Shown here: positions 39,401-46,848 of the stretch, in pieces
Position numbering within the stretch: the stretch's first letter is position 1
Layout of the letters: each line of letters opens with the position of its first letter
NCBI RefSeq assembly: GCF_016864555.1
Contig: NZ_CP044011.1
Location: forward strand, 480,501-544,500
Origin: Sinorhizobium sp. BG8
GTDB taxonomy: Bacteria > Pseudomonadota > Alphaproteobacteria > Rhizobiales > Rhizobiaceae
Direction of reading: 5' to 3'
Length of the DNA: 64,000 nt
Notes under the pieces: generated by a model
Database searches by the model: none
The model's input: only the letters and a program-made list of their open reading frames with translations
Told to the model about the DNA's origin: nothing
Position numbers and translations under genes: made by a program

Positions 39401-41963
39401 GCGGCATGAGGCCCGAAATCAATGAAAGCGTCGGTGCGACGAACAGCAGGAAAATCAAGGCGACCTGCCAGATCAACGCCTGGCGCGGCTCCATGTAGTA
39501 CCAACCCATCACCGAGGCGACGAGCCAGCCGATGGGAATCAATGTACGACGGAGATTGTCGTACATCTTCCAGCGGCCAAGCATCGACACCCCGCTCGAC
39601 GGACGGAAGATGTAGGGAAGGAGCTGCCAGTCGCCCCGAGCCCAGCGATGCTGGCGCGAGGTCTCGACCTCGTAGCGCGTCGGGAAGTCCTCGACCAGTT
39701 CGACATCGGTGACAAGGGCGCAGCGGGCCATCGAGCCTTCGAGAAGGTCGTGGCTGAGAATGGTGTTCTCTTCGATCCGGCCCTTCAGGACCGCCTCAAA
39801 GGCGTCGACATGGTAAAGCCCCTTGCCGGTGAAGGTGCCTTCGCCGGCGAGATCCTGGTAGACGTCGGAAACCGTGAAGACGTAGGGATCGATGCCGCGG
39901 TTGATCGAGAAGATGCGCTGGAACGTCGAAGCGTCGTTACCGGTTGTCAGCGACGGCGTCACGCGCGGCTGAAGGATACTGTAGCCCGCGACCACTTCCT
40001 GCGTCTTCGGATCAACGAGGGGACGATTGATCGGGTGATAGAGCTTTCCGACGAGCTTGGTCACCGCATCGCGCATCAGGCGCGTATCGGAATCGAGGGT
40101 CATCACATATTGCACGCCCTGCGGCACCATGTTGGCGCCCGGAAGGAAGCTCGTGTCGCCGTCGCCCCTCAGGAGCAGGTTGAGTTCGTGCAGCTTGCCG
40201 CGCTTGCGCTCCCACCCCATCCAGGTTCCCTCGGAAGGGTTGAACAAACGGCGACGATGCAGGAGGTAGAAGCGCGTTCGTCCATCATGGGCGTAGCGGG
40301 CACTCAGGGTGGCAATTTCGCGCTTGGCGTAGTCGAGGACATCGATGTCCTCGGCCGTTTCCTCGCTCGCGCTGTCGGTCCAGTCGCTCACGAGGGAGAA
40401 ATAGATCTCGCCTCGCGGGTTGGCGAGATAATGAACCTCGAGATTGCGCACCAGCTCGTCGACATGATCGCGCGTGGAGATAAGACAGGGAACGGCGACG
40501 AGCGTGCGCGCCTCTTCGGGAATGCCTTCGCGGAACTCGTAGCCGACGAGGCGCGACGGCCTGACGAAGAAGGTAATGAGCGTGTTGAAAAGCCCCACCG
40601 CTCCCTCGGACGCCGGAAGTGCGAACAGCACGAGCATGATCAGCCACGCACCGTTCGGAATGTCCATCTGGTCGAGGAAGAAGTAGACGGCAATCATCGC
40701 CATCAGGGTCAGCAGGATGACTGGTCCGGCGATCGCGAACCAGTCGAGCGCCCGTCCGAGGCGAACGATGTGCTGGAGGATGGACGGCTTGTAGTCGATC
40801 CTCTGTTCGAGCAGCCGGCGCTTCTTGCCGACAAGGAAGGCGCCGACATTTGCCTCGTGCGCACCGGCGACGTTTCCGGCCTTCGCATCCTCCGCCGTCA
40901 TGGCGATGGCGGTTTCGGTGACTTCAATCTCGGTCTTGCCGGATCGGCGTGCGAGCTTTTCGATGGTGTCGCGGTACTTGTTGCGCGAACCGAAATCGAG
41001 GTCGCTGTAATCGGTATCCTCGCGAAGCGCCTTGTCGAGATGGCTGACGCTCTCCACCCAGACCGGCCATTCGGTATCGTCGATGGCCCTCAGTCCCTTG
41101 ATGAGGTTGCTCATCGTGGCGTTGCCGGAGGCGAGCCGGTTGTTTTCTGCAACGACGAGCTCTTCCAGGTTGGTGCCGCGGCTTTCGATCCGCTTCTCCA
41201 GCCAGTTGATCACCGCGCCGGAGGTCTGGAGCCCGTCGCGCAAGCGATACAGCAGCTGCGTAACGAATGTATTGTCCGCGACGAAGGGCTCGATCTCCTC
41301 GAGAATTCCCTCGGATTTCTCGGGATCGTTGAGGCGGATGAGCTGATCGGCGATCTCGTTTGCCTTGAGGCGCATCTTGCGGGACCGCTCGACGCGACTG
41401 GAGATGCGCCGCAGGTTCTCGATCAGCACGAAGCGAATGATCGAGGGCATGGCCCACAGTTCACCGATCTTGAGGGGCTCTACTTTCTGGAAGCCTTCAA
41501 CGATCGAGGTCAGGGTTTCTCGGGAAACGCTGCTGTGCGTGTGGGCGACATAGAGCCATGCGATCGCCATTGTGCGCGGTATGACGGAATCGCCGACCGG
41601 CATGGTCGGAAGCTGACGATAGAAGCGGCGCGGAAAATCGCGCCGGACTTCCTGGATCGCCTCTTCCACAACATAGTAGTTATCGAGAAGCCATTCGGCG
41701 GCCGGCGTGATGGGCGCTCCTGCCTCCACGTCCCGTGCACTGGTGCGATAGACCCGAAAAATCTCCTTCTCGTTCGCCTTGTGGCGCGCGCGAAACTCGA
41801 AAGGCGCGAACCCCGGCAGCTCGGACACCCCGTGGCGCGCGAGATCCTCTCCGCAGGCAGCGAGCTGCTCCGAAGAGTAGTAGATGTCGCGGATCGAGTC
41901 GTTGTAGTCGATCTGCTTGGTGTCTGCGTCCCGCGACGGAGCTTGCGGTTTGTTCTGGAGCAT
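33471..41963 (-). CDS. ndvB: Cyclic beta-1,2-glucan synthase NdvB/ChvB
   Basis: A giant 2830-residue inner-membrane synthase. It uses UDP-glucose to start on itself, elongate, set the length of and cyclise beta-1,2-glucan. An N-terminal soluble region is followed by membrane helices (for example IAGPVILLTLMAMIAVYFFL), a GT84 glucosyltransferase domain with LDSDTR near residue 622, more helices, two glucan-binding stretches and a C-terminal GH94 phosphorylase-like domain with GGDWNDGMNRVG near residue 2520, which controls chain length. The start is the MLQNKPQ methionine at 41963, which matches family N-termini although no clear ribosome-binding site precedes it. It is full length with no frame break. 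Confidence 0.96.
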   Translation of the reverse strand: MLQNKPQAPSRDADTKQIDYNDSIRDIYYSSEQLAACGEDLARHGVSELPGFAPFEFRARHKANEKEIFRVYRTSARDVEAGAPITPAAEWLLDNYYVVEEAIQEVRRDFPRRFYRQLPTMPVGDSVIPRTMAIAWLYVAHTHSSVSRETLTSIVEGFQKVEPLKIGELWAMPSIIRFVLIENLRRISSRVERSRKMRLKANEIADQLIRLNDPEKSEGILEEIEPFVADNTFVTQLLYRLRDGLQTSGAVINWLEKRIESRGTNLEELVVAENNRLASGNATMSNLIKGLRAIDDTEWPVWVESVSHLDKALREDTDYSDLDFGSRNKYRDTIEKLARRSGKTEIEVTETAIAMTAEDAKAGNVAGAHEANVGAFLVGKKRRLLEQRIDYKPSILQHIVRLGRALDWFAIAGPVILLTLMAMIAVYFFLDQMDIPNGAWLIMLVLFALPASEGAVGLFNTLITFFVRPSRLVGYEFREGIPEEARTLVAVPCLISTRDHVDELVRNLEVHYLANPRGEIYFSLVSDWTDSASEETAEDIDVLDYAKREIATLSARYAHDGRTRFYLLHRRRLFNPSEGTWMGWERKRGKLHELNLLLRGDGDTSFLPGANMVPQGVQYVMTLDSDTRLMRDAVTKLVGKLYHPINRPLVDPKTQEVVAGYSILQPRVTPSLTTGNDASTFQRIFSINRGIDPYVFTVSDVYQDLAGEGTFTGKGLYHVDAFEAVLKGRIEENTILSHDLLEGSMARCALVTDVELVEDFPTRYEVETSRQHRWARGDWQLLPYIFRPSSGVSMLGRWKMYDNLRRTLIPIGWLVASVMGWYYMEPRQALIWQVALIFLLFVAPTLSLISGLMPRRNDIVARAHVQAVLSEVRAANAQVALRIVFIAHSAALMADAIIRTLYRVAVSRKLMLEWRTAAQAHSAAYGSIFSYYRAMWQAPALAAVSVALAAVSKTGLPFIGVPFAIIWALSPAVAWYVSQSAETEDRLFVPENVVTELRKIARRTWRYFEEFVTEEQHFLPPDNFQETPNPVLAERTSPTNIGVYLLSVISARDFGWIGFEETIRRLEQTVSTIDRMPKYRGHLFNWYLTNTLETLGPRYVSAVDSGNLAGHLIAVSSMCREWAEAPSAHLQGSLDGIGDVAAILSETLKELPDDRKTVRPLRRLIEDRIAGFQNALAAVKREHEFASIRVINLAVLARDVNKLITNLDHEIKNAQSAEIVKWAAMLVTTCEAHIADSVFDLGSIESLRERLGVLRDRTRDLAFSMDFGFLFRPERRLLSIGYRVETGELDEACYDLLASEARLTSLFAIAKGDLPTEHWYKLGRPIVPIGSLGALVSWSGSMFEYLMPPLVMQERQGGILNQTNNLIVKEQMNHGRRLGTPWGISEAAFNARDHELTYQYTNFGVPTLGLKRGLGQNAVIAPYASILASMYDPKSALANLNRLRAVGALGVYGFHDAVDFTPTRVPEGKTCAVVRNYYAHHHGMSIAAVANVVFDGRLRERFHADPVIEAAELLLQEKAPRDIPIINAKREPETVGNTQADLLRPEVRAISDPASKDRQLVLLSNGHYSIMLTATGSGYARWNGQSVSRWKPDPTEDRWGNYIFLRDTATGEWWSATAEPKSAPGEVVEVEFGDDKAEFTKTVGTLTSEVEVIVASEHDAEGRRLTLLNKGPEDRFIEVTSYLEPVITTDDVDAAHPTFARMFLRTEIGKRGDVIRAERNKRNPNEPDMHVAHLIVDNAGTSRRTEFETDRRNFIGRGRTLSTAQAFDPGAQLSGTDGFTLDPVLSLRRVVRVPAGKKVKVLFWTIAAPSRTEVDSAVDRYRHPESFNHEQIHAWTRSQVHMRHIGVSSQEAASYQTLARYLIYPDTHLRADMGTIQAGLASQSALWPLAVSGDFPIFVLRINDDSDLEVARQALHAQEYLRHRGVTADLVILNERASSYAQDMQHTLDQMCDNLRMRGQSEGARQHIFSVRRDLMEASTWQALLAAARAVFHARNGSLAEQINRTVSLLAAPLESDAEESVRLIPAPQPERNPEPVDIDAGNLLFWNGFGGFNPERREYGIKLRGGEATPQPWVNVISNDRFGFHVAAEGGAYTWSRNSRDFQLTLWTNDPVVNRPSEAFYVKDMDSGAVYTPFAGLSRDPSILFEAWHGMGYSAFRSAAGGLELDLVQTVDQNSPLKYSRLFITNTGRETRKLSVYGYVEWVLGNNPARTAPFVLTSYHQETGAIIATNPYSIDYSGRAAFFAANRPVAEFTASRREFIGRDGDIVAPKALVDGFRLSGAAEGLGDPCAALASEIVVKPGERQEIVFILGEADDIAEARTLATRARKVVFDDALNATKDFWSEFTGTLQIETPDPALDQMVNNWLPYQSLGCRIMARSAFYQASGAYGFRDQLQDTLAFLAHHPELARRQILNAASRQFKEGDVQHWWLPETGGGVRTMISDDVAWLAYAVTQYCSVTGTKDILDEKLSFIEGQALAEGQHDAFFRPDKSKRDATLYEHCALALDLAIRRTGENGLPLILGGDWNDGMNRVGEKGKGTSVWLGWFLAGALRGFLPIARERHDNDRADGWERHLASLKKALETVGWDGDYYRRGYFDDGTVLGSATNAECRIDSIAQSWSVLSGEGDPERAIKAMDAVLSELVDKEAGIIRLFTPPLVSTPQDPGYIKAYPPGVRENGGQYTHAATWVVLALAAQGRADEAWSCFKLLNPINHGLDRASIDHYRVEPYVIAADVYGEGALTGRGGWTWYTGSAGWLYRAAVEGILGIRKEGGRLIVNPVLPSEWKGFSAVMKIDGKEYRISVEKSEKRAKLSLKVNDTVIKNPHEGYSL

Positions 41964-42638
41964 ATGATTTTTCTGGATTCGACCGTGTTGTTGGGTCCGG
42001 CAATTGTTTGCGCCGGGTCTCTTATAGGCAAACGACATTCCGCTGCCGCAATGTGCCACGACGCGTTCTGCGTCTTGCTTGCGCAACCAACCCCTCCTCG
42101 AGGAGTCGTTGCCGCGCAACGTCCCGATCCACCATCAGACCGCGAAATGGCTCAAGCGACACACGAATGGCGTCTTGGCCGCGTGGTGCATGAAGATGGT
42201 ATTTTTTATCCGCAATGGCAGACAGTTGCAATAAGACCGAAGGGCAAGGACGGGCTCCTTGTGGCAGATGGTAAATTTGACCAGGACGAACCGCCCGCCG
42301 GAACTCGGAAGCCACCGACACGCTTTTCGTCCTGCAGCACTGTATCGCGCTGGCCAGATGAACCGGGCCTGAACGCGGCGGGTCGGTCGTGACCCGCATG
42401 TCATTGATTTGATTCTGTCGCGACATGATGGCTGGCCGACTTGCGATACACCTCATCTTAACATTCTGGCGGCACGATGCGCCTGTTCCACCGGAACTGC
42501 CGCGGATCGACGCCGATGTCTGGTGCCGACACACGGGAACCAGGTGACATCAAGGAGCCGGCAATCGATACGGCGCCGCTAGCTGGTCAGGATCTGCATT
42601 CGCGGAGCCAAAGGCAGCCCGAAAGCGAGGAACTGGCA
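41964..42638. other. Long divergent region, ndvB and glycosyltransferase
   Basis: About 675 bases between divergent genes, the longest gap in the window. It should hold the ndvB promoter and that of the glycosyltransferase operon. It contains a possible small gene (42147-42392) and the inverted repeat GCGGGTC/GACCCGC near 42380. A longer glycosyltransferase start at 42477 is possible but less likely. Confidence 0.4.
42147..42392 (+). CDS. Candidate small protein, unknown (81 aa)
   Basis: An ATG-started frame upstream of the glycosyltransferase, opposite to ndvB. Its first 45 residues look protein-like (MAQATHEWRLGRVV at the start, then GIFYPQWQTVAI), with aromatic and charged residues and few rare runs, whereas the last 30 are Pro/Ser-rich and may be non-coding. 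Codon use is AT-richer than the neighbours. There is no strong ribosome-binding site and no recognised family. It may be a random frame in a promoter region. Confidence 0.25.
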   Translation: MAQATHEWRLGRVVHEDGIFYPQWQTVAIRPKGKDGLLVADGKFDQDEPPAGTRKPPTRFSSCSTVSRWPDEPGLNAAGRS

Positions 42639-43580
42639 ATGAAACTGGACAGCGAGCGCTGCCAATTCGGTGATCCGACGCTCGCCCGGACAGTGGCTCC
42701 GGAGATTTCTCTTGTCGTCAGCACCCTGGGCAGGCGCGAAAAGCTCGACCGCCTGCTGACGTCGCTTCGCGCCCAAACCATGCGGAATTTCGAAATTATC
42801 GTCGTGGACCAAAACGATCCCGGCTATCTGGACGCGGTGATGTTGCGTCATCAAGGCGATCAACGACTGAGGCACGTCAGGTCGCCGAAAGGCGTTTCGC
42901 TCGGACGTAATGTCGGCGCGGAGACGGCCACGGCGCCGATCGTCGGGTTTCCCGACGACGACTGCTGGTACGATACCGATGTGCTGCGGAAAGTGATGGC
43001 GCGCTTTGCAGCGAGCCCGCAGACTGCCGTCGTCATAGGCAGGACCGTCGACGAAAGCGGGCGCAATTCGATAATTCCGGCACTCCCCGAAGACTGCACC
43101 GTCACGAAGGAAGAAGTGCCGCTCGTGGGCAACGCGAATGCGGTCTTTGTCCGCCGTGATGTGTTCCAGCGGATCGGCCAGTTCGACCTCAGGCTTGGGC
43201 CGGGTGCGGCGACCTCATTCCAATCCGCGGAGGACATGGATCTTGTTGCACGGCTGGTCGCATCCGACTTCCGTTCGGACTATTTCACGGACCTCATCAT
43301 CCGGCATGAGCAAGTCGAGACCGGCAACAACCGCGCCTATCTTGAGCGTGTTCGCAAGTATTCGCTGGGTACGGGAGCGTTCTATCGGAAGAACGGCTAC
43401 GGCTTTGCGACGGTCGCGCTTCTCGTGCTGAAAGCGATCGGCGGTATCCCGCTGCGGCTTTTGCGCCGTCAGCCGCTCGAGATCCGACCAAAGCTCACCT
43501 ACGCCCTGAGCCTGGCATCCGGCTATTTTCTCTGGAGGGAGAACGACGAAGCCCTGATACCTGGCCCACCGACCCAGTAG
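42639..43580 (+). CDS. Family 2 glycosyltransferase
   Basis: A 313-residue GT-A-fold transferase. It begins PEISLVVSTLGRREKLDRLL (21-40), has the metal-binding FPDDDCW (DDD at 106-108) and an SAEDMDLVARL motif carrying the putative catalytic Asp. The C-terminal 90 residues include a hydrophobic stretch (FATVALLVLKAIGGIPL) that may attach it to the membrane. Start ATG 42639 is chosen for GAGG eight bases upstream; ATG 42477 would add 54 poorly conserved residues. The stop is directly followed by the start of the tandem hydrolase, so the two form one operon and probably act in the same pathway, perhaps on a cell-surface glycan. The sugar and acceptor are unknown. Confidence 0.85.
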   Translation: MKLDSERCQFGDPTLARTVAPEISLVVSTLGRREKLDRLLTSLRAQTMRNFEIIVVDQNDPGYLDAVMLRHQGDQRLRHVRSPKGVSLGRNVGAETATAPIVGFPDDDCWYDTDVLRKVMARFAASPQTAVVIGRTVDESGRNSIIPALPEDCTVTKEEVPLVGNANAVFVRRDVFQRIGQFDLRLGPGAATSFQSAEDMDLVARLVASDFRSDYFTDLIIRHEQVETGNNRAYLERVRKYSLGTGAFYRKNGYGFATVALLVLKAIGGIPLRLLRRQPLEIRPKLTYALSLASGYFLWRENDEALIPGPPTQ

Positions 43581-45482
43581 ATGGAACCGATTGCAGTGTC
43601 CCTTTCCAGTCGATCTCCCCAGTCAGAGGTATTCGCGCGCGACAGAAGTGCAGGCGTGCCGGTCACCTTCTGCGGGCTTACAGGTCTGTTCGAGCCTGCG
43701 AGGGGCCGGGACGGCATACGCGATCTCTCCGTCCTGTTCCTCAGCCCCTGGGGTCTCGAGGAAATGTGCACGCGAAAGTTCTGGCGCATCCTTGCCGAAG
43801 ATTTCTCCGACCTGGGCGTGGCAAGCCTCAGGTTCGACTATCCGGCGACGGTCAATGCCATCGATCCCCAAGAGGGTGTGGCCGGAATTGCGAGCTGGCT
43901 CGAAAGCGTCGGCAAGGCGATCGACACGCTGAAGGAATATTCCGGTACGAGCCGCGTCGTCCTGCTTGGACAGGGTCTCGGTGCGAGTCTTGCGATGATG
44001 ATTTCGCGCCGCACCGACATCGACGGTCTGGCCTTGCTGGCCCCGGTCCTGAAGGGCCGATCCTACCTCCGCGAGCTGACGTTCTGGTCGAAGGTTGTCG
44101 ACGATGCACTGGAAATTCCGGAAAGCCTGCGCGAGGCGGGCGTTGCCATTGCCGGAGTAAGGATGCCGGAGAAAATTGCGGCCGACCTTCGCTCCCTCGA
44201 TCTGACTGCACCGGCTTCGCTGCCGTGCGATTGCGTTTTCGTCGCGCGCCGCACCGCAAGCCAGAACGATTCCGCGTTCTGCGAAGGACTGCGTGAGAGG
44301 GGCCGCACCGTCACCGCCATCGACTATGAAGGCTATGACGAGCTCGTCTCGAATCCGCTCACCCAGAAGATGCCCTCGACCGTTCCGTCCGAGCTTTCGA
44401 CCTGGTTACGGTCGCTTACCGGTTTTTCTCGGACCGTGGCGGGTCCGCCACGCACCCTTCCCGCGCCCGCAGCCCTCGCAGGACACGGGTTCCAGGAAGT
44501 GCCCGTTCGTTTTGGCACCGGTGACAGGCTCTACGGGACCCTGTGCCGGCCGAAAGCCCTGCCGGCGAGTGCGGCGGTCCTCATCCTGACCACGGCCTAC
44601 GACCACCAGGCTGGCTGGGGGCGCTCCTCGGTCGAGCTTGCACGCATGCTGGCCGAGAACGGCATCGCCTCGCTTCGCTTTGATGCGGCGGGGGCCGGCG
44701 ACAGTCCGCCGGTCGCCGGAAGGCGCGAACAGATCCTCTATGACGAATGGCAGATGGACGACGTCGCGGCTGCGCGCGATCTCCTCCAGATGTCGACCGA
44801 TGGAGCACCGGCCTTGATTCTGGGGCGCTGCAGCGGTGCCTATCTCGCCTACAACTGCGCCGTGGCGGATCCCAACTGGGCCGGATGCGTGGTCATCAAT
44901 CCGTTCACGTTCCGCTGGCGCACGCCGCCGTCGGAGGATGCGCTGCTGCACGTGCCGCGGCCGCTGAAGGACTATTCCCAGAAGGCCATGAGAATGGAGA
45001 CCGTCCGTCGCCTGCTCGCCGGCCAGGTCGACGTGAGAACAGCCCTCACCAACATCCTGAAACGCGTTTTCCAGCGCCTGACGACGGCGCTGGCACCCGT
45101 TCTCGGCCCACTGCTTCCGCTGGAGCGCTGGAACCGTGCCGTTCACCGCGATTTTCGATCGTTGCGCGACCGCGCAGCCCCGATTGCCCTTTTCTACAGC
45201 GACAATGACGGCGGACTGGAGAATTTCCGCTTTCACTTTGGCGAGAATGGCGAGCGTCTGAAGGCTTATCCGAACGCCGAACTGCATATGCTGGCCGGCG
45301 CCGACCATAACCTGACGCCCCTCCGGTTTCGACGGGACGTGCAGGAAACGGTCGTGCGGCTCACGCGCTCGCTGGCGCAGCAGGCAGCACGCGCAGAGAC
45401 CGCGGGTAGCGGAACGATCGGCACCGTGGCACCGGAGGCAGGCCCTGTCCGGGCGCCGCGCAAAACGACTGCCGTCAACTGA
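43581..45482 (+). CDS. Tandem alpha/beta-hydrolase protein (first domain degenerate)
   Basis: A 633-residue protein of two alpha/beta-hydrolase units. Unit 1 (about 25-285) has the nucleophile elbow changed to GQGLG (130-134), with Gly132 where Ser is normal, and no clear catalytic His, so it is probably inactive. Unit 2 (about 310-600) has GRCSG (415-419) with Cys417 as likely nucleophile, Asp541 or Asp543 in YSDNDGG, and His576 in AGADHNLTP: a Cys-Asp-His arrangement as in dienelactone hydrolase. No signal peptide. ATG 43581 follows the glycosyltransferase stop with no gap. Exosortase-associated hydrolases share the general look of unit 2. The function is not known; deacylation of a glycan or lipid-linked precursor is a guess. 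Confidence 0.8.
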   Translation: MEPIAVSLSSRSPQSEVFARDRSAGVPVTFCGLTGLFEPARGRDGIRDLSVLFLSPWGLEEMCTRKFWRILAEDFSDLGVASLRFDYPATVNAIDPQEGVAGIASWLESVGKAIDTLKEYSGTSRVVLLGQGLGASLAMMISRRTDIDGLALLAPVLKGRSYLRELTFWSKVVDDALEIPESLREAGVAIAGVRMPEKIAADLRSLDLTAPASLPCDCVFVARRTASQNDSAFCEGLRERGRTVTAIDYEGYDELVSNPLTQKMPSTVPSELSTWLRSLTGFSRTVAGPPRTLPAPAALAGHGFQEVPVRFGTGDRLYGTLCRPKALPASAAVLILTTAYDHQAGWGRSSVELARMLAENGIASLRFDAAGAGDSPPVAGRREQILYDEWQMDDVAAARDLLQMSTDGAPALILGRCSGAYLAYNCAVADPNWAGCVVINPFTFRWRTPPSEDALLHVPRPLKDYSQKAMRMETVRRLLAGQVDVRTALTNILKRVFQRLTTALAPVLGPLLPLERWNRAVHRDFRSLRDRAAPIALFYSDNDGGLENFRFHFGENGERLKAYPNAELHMLAGADHNLTPLRFRRDVQETVVRLTRSLAQQAARAETAGSGTIGTVAPEAGPVRAPRKTTAVN

Positions 45483-45518
45483 TCTGGCGGAGCAGCCGGA
45501 CGCTGCGATTTCCGTTTT

Positions 45519-46582
45519 TTAGAGACCAGCCGCCTTCGTGAGGTTGACGCGGAACCGGTCTCGCCGCCGCTGGTATCTGCGGGTCATTTCCGCCGAGGCG
45601 TGGCCGAGGTGCTTCTGGACGTGGCGTTCGTCGACCTCGGCAGACGAGGCCAGACCGGCACGGAGCGAATGACCGGAGAACATCTGGACACGCTCCCCTT
45701 CCGGCAGGTCTCCACGGACACCAGCATCCAGCGCCGCCTTCTTGATCAGCCGGGCGATGTGTTTGTCATTCAGGCGCTCGACGTCGACCGTCTTGCCATT
45801 GCCTATGACGCGACGGAAGACCGGCCCGTGCGCAATGCGGCCGAGGCTGAGCCAGGTCTGCAGCGCGACGATCGGACATGTCGCATCGGCTGAGCCGCGG
45901 CCGATCTCCACCTCCCGCCATCCGGTCTTGCCTCGAAGGGTAAGGACGGCACCCTTGTCGAGGATCTCGATCCAGCCGGATCCGTCTTCGGTCTGGTCGC
46001 GGCCGCAATCGAGGCCGACGATCTCGGATCGGCGAAGCCCGCCGGCAAATCCCAGAAGCAGGATCGCGCGGTCCCGCAGCCCCTGAGGGTTCCCCTGTCG
46101 AGCGTCTCCAGCATTGCAATGAGATCCTCCGGCAGGATCGCTTCCTTCTGCCGCGGAGGCTTCGCATGTGCCCGGCGGATGCCGGCAAGAACCGTCGCAA
46201 TATGCCGGTCTGAGCGCTCGAGCGTGAGGCCGCGCTGGTTGTAGTTCCAGACCAGCGCTGAAAGCCGGCGTTCGATCGTGCCGACGGAAGCGGGCTTGCC
46301 GCCGTTTTCCTGGCCGGAAGCAAGCGCGGTGATATAGAGGCCCACGGTTTGCGGGTGCGGCGGCATCGAGGCGATGCCCTTGCGCCGGCACCACGCCGAA
46401 AAATGCCGCCAGTCGCTGGCATAGGCGCGGCGGGTATTGTCGGATGAGGATTTGCGGACGTAGTCGCGCGCCTTCTCTGTGAGATCGGAAAGGTGTGCGG
46501 GCACGTCACCCGAAATCTCCGATGTGTGCTCGGCCACATCGGTGGCGGAAATCATAATCGCCAGTTCGTCGTTTACAGCCAT
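45519..46582 (-). CDS. Tyrosine recombinase/integrase (one-base frameshift in this sequence)
   Basis: A site-specific recombinase. The N-terminal half (start MAVNDELAIM at ATG 46582) contains a SAM-like core-binding domain (DNTRRAYASDWRHFSAWCRR). The catalytic half lies in another frame: Arg in GGLRRSEIVGLD, HSLR in SGHSLRAGLASS, LGH and the nucleophilic Tyr in EMTRRYQ. The plus-strand CCCC at 46092-46095 should be CCCCC; adding one base yields a 354-residue protein with a full R-H-R-H-Y set. It diverges from imuA. No att-like repeats, tRNA or cargo genes are next to it, so it looks like a stand-alone chromosomal or relic phage/plasmid recombinase. Confidence 0.82.
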
Positions 46583-46784
46583 TACCCGTCCCGCATCCCC
46601 AGCACCACTCGCGCCTCGGAATGATCCCCACTTGATCCTGCGATCCGTGCCGCAGCCGTCCAACCTCTGTCATCCTAGCTGATTCGAGAGATTTTTCCGC
46701 ATCCTGCGCAGGATTGGCACGAAGGGAAAGGCCCCTGCTCCAACCTGGCGAAACCGCGACAGGAATAAATTCACAAATTTTGAA

Positions 46785-46831
46785 TTGACTCTTCGGGGTC
46801 ACTCTGGAATCCATAAGAACATAACAGGAAC
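46785..46831 (+). promoter_or_regulatory. LexA-controlled promoter of imuA-imuB-dnaE2
   Basis: GAACATAACAGGAAC (46817-46831) is a perfect GAAC-N7-GAAC direct repeat, the LexA box of alphaproteobacteria. It lies just downstream of a likely -35 TTGACT (46785-46790) and a -10 at about 46808-46813, and 17 bases before the imuA start, so bound LexA would block transcription until the SOS response. Confidence 0.9.
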
Positions 46832-46848
46832 ATTCAGGAGTGGACCGC

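Noticed and set aside
39648-42392. A 914-codon open frame opposite ndvB
   Set aside because: It lies antisense to the intact ndvB coding sequence, shows no domain and has the Arg/His/Asp/Val-rich look of a complementary-frame shadow. Only its last 81 codons, outside ndvB, are kept as a weak candidate.
42477-42638. An earlier start for the glycosyltransferase
   Set aside because: The added 54 residues are polar and unlike the family, and the downstream ATG has a better ribosome-binding site.
45483-46848. Recombinase region as part of a genomic island
   Set aside because: No direct repeats, transfer genes or base-composition change were seen; the flanks are normal chromosomal genes.
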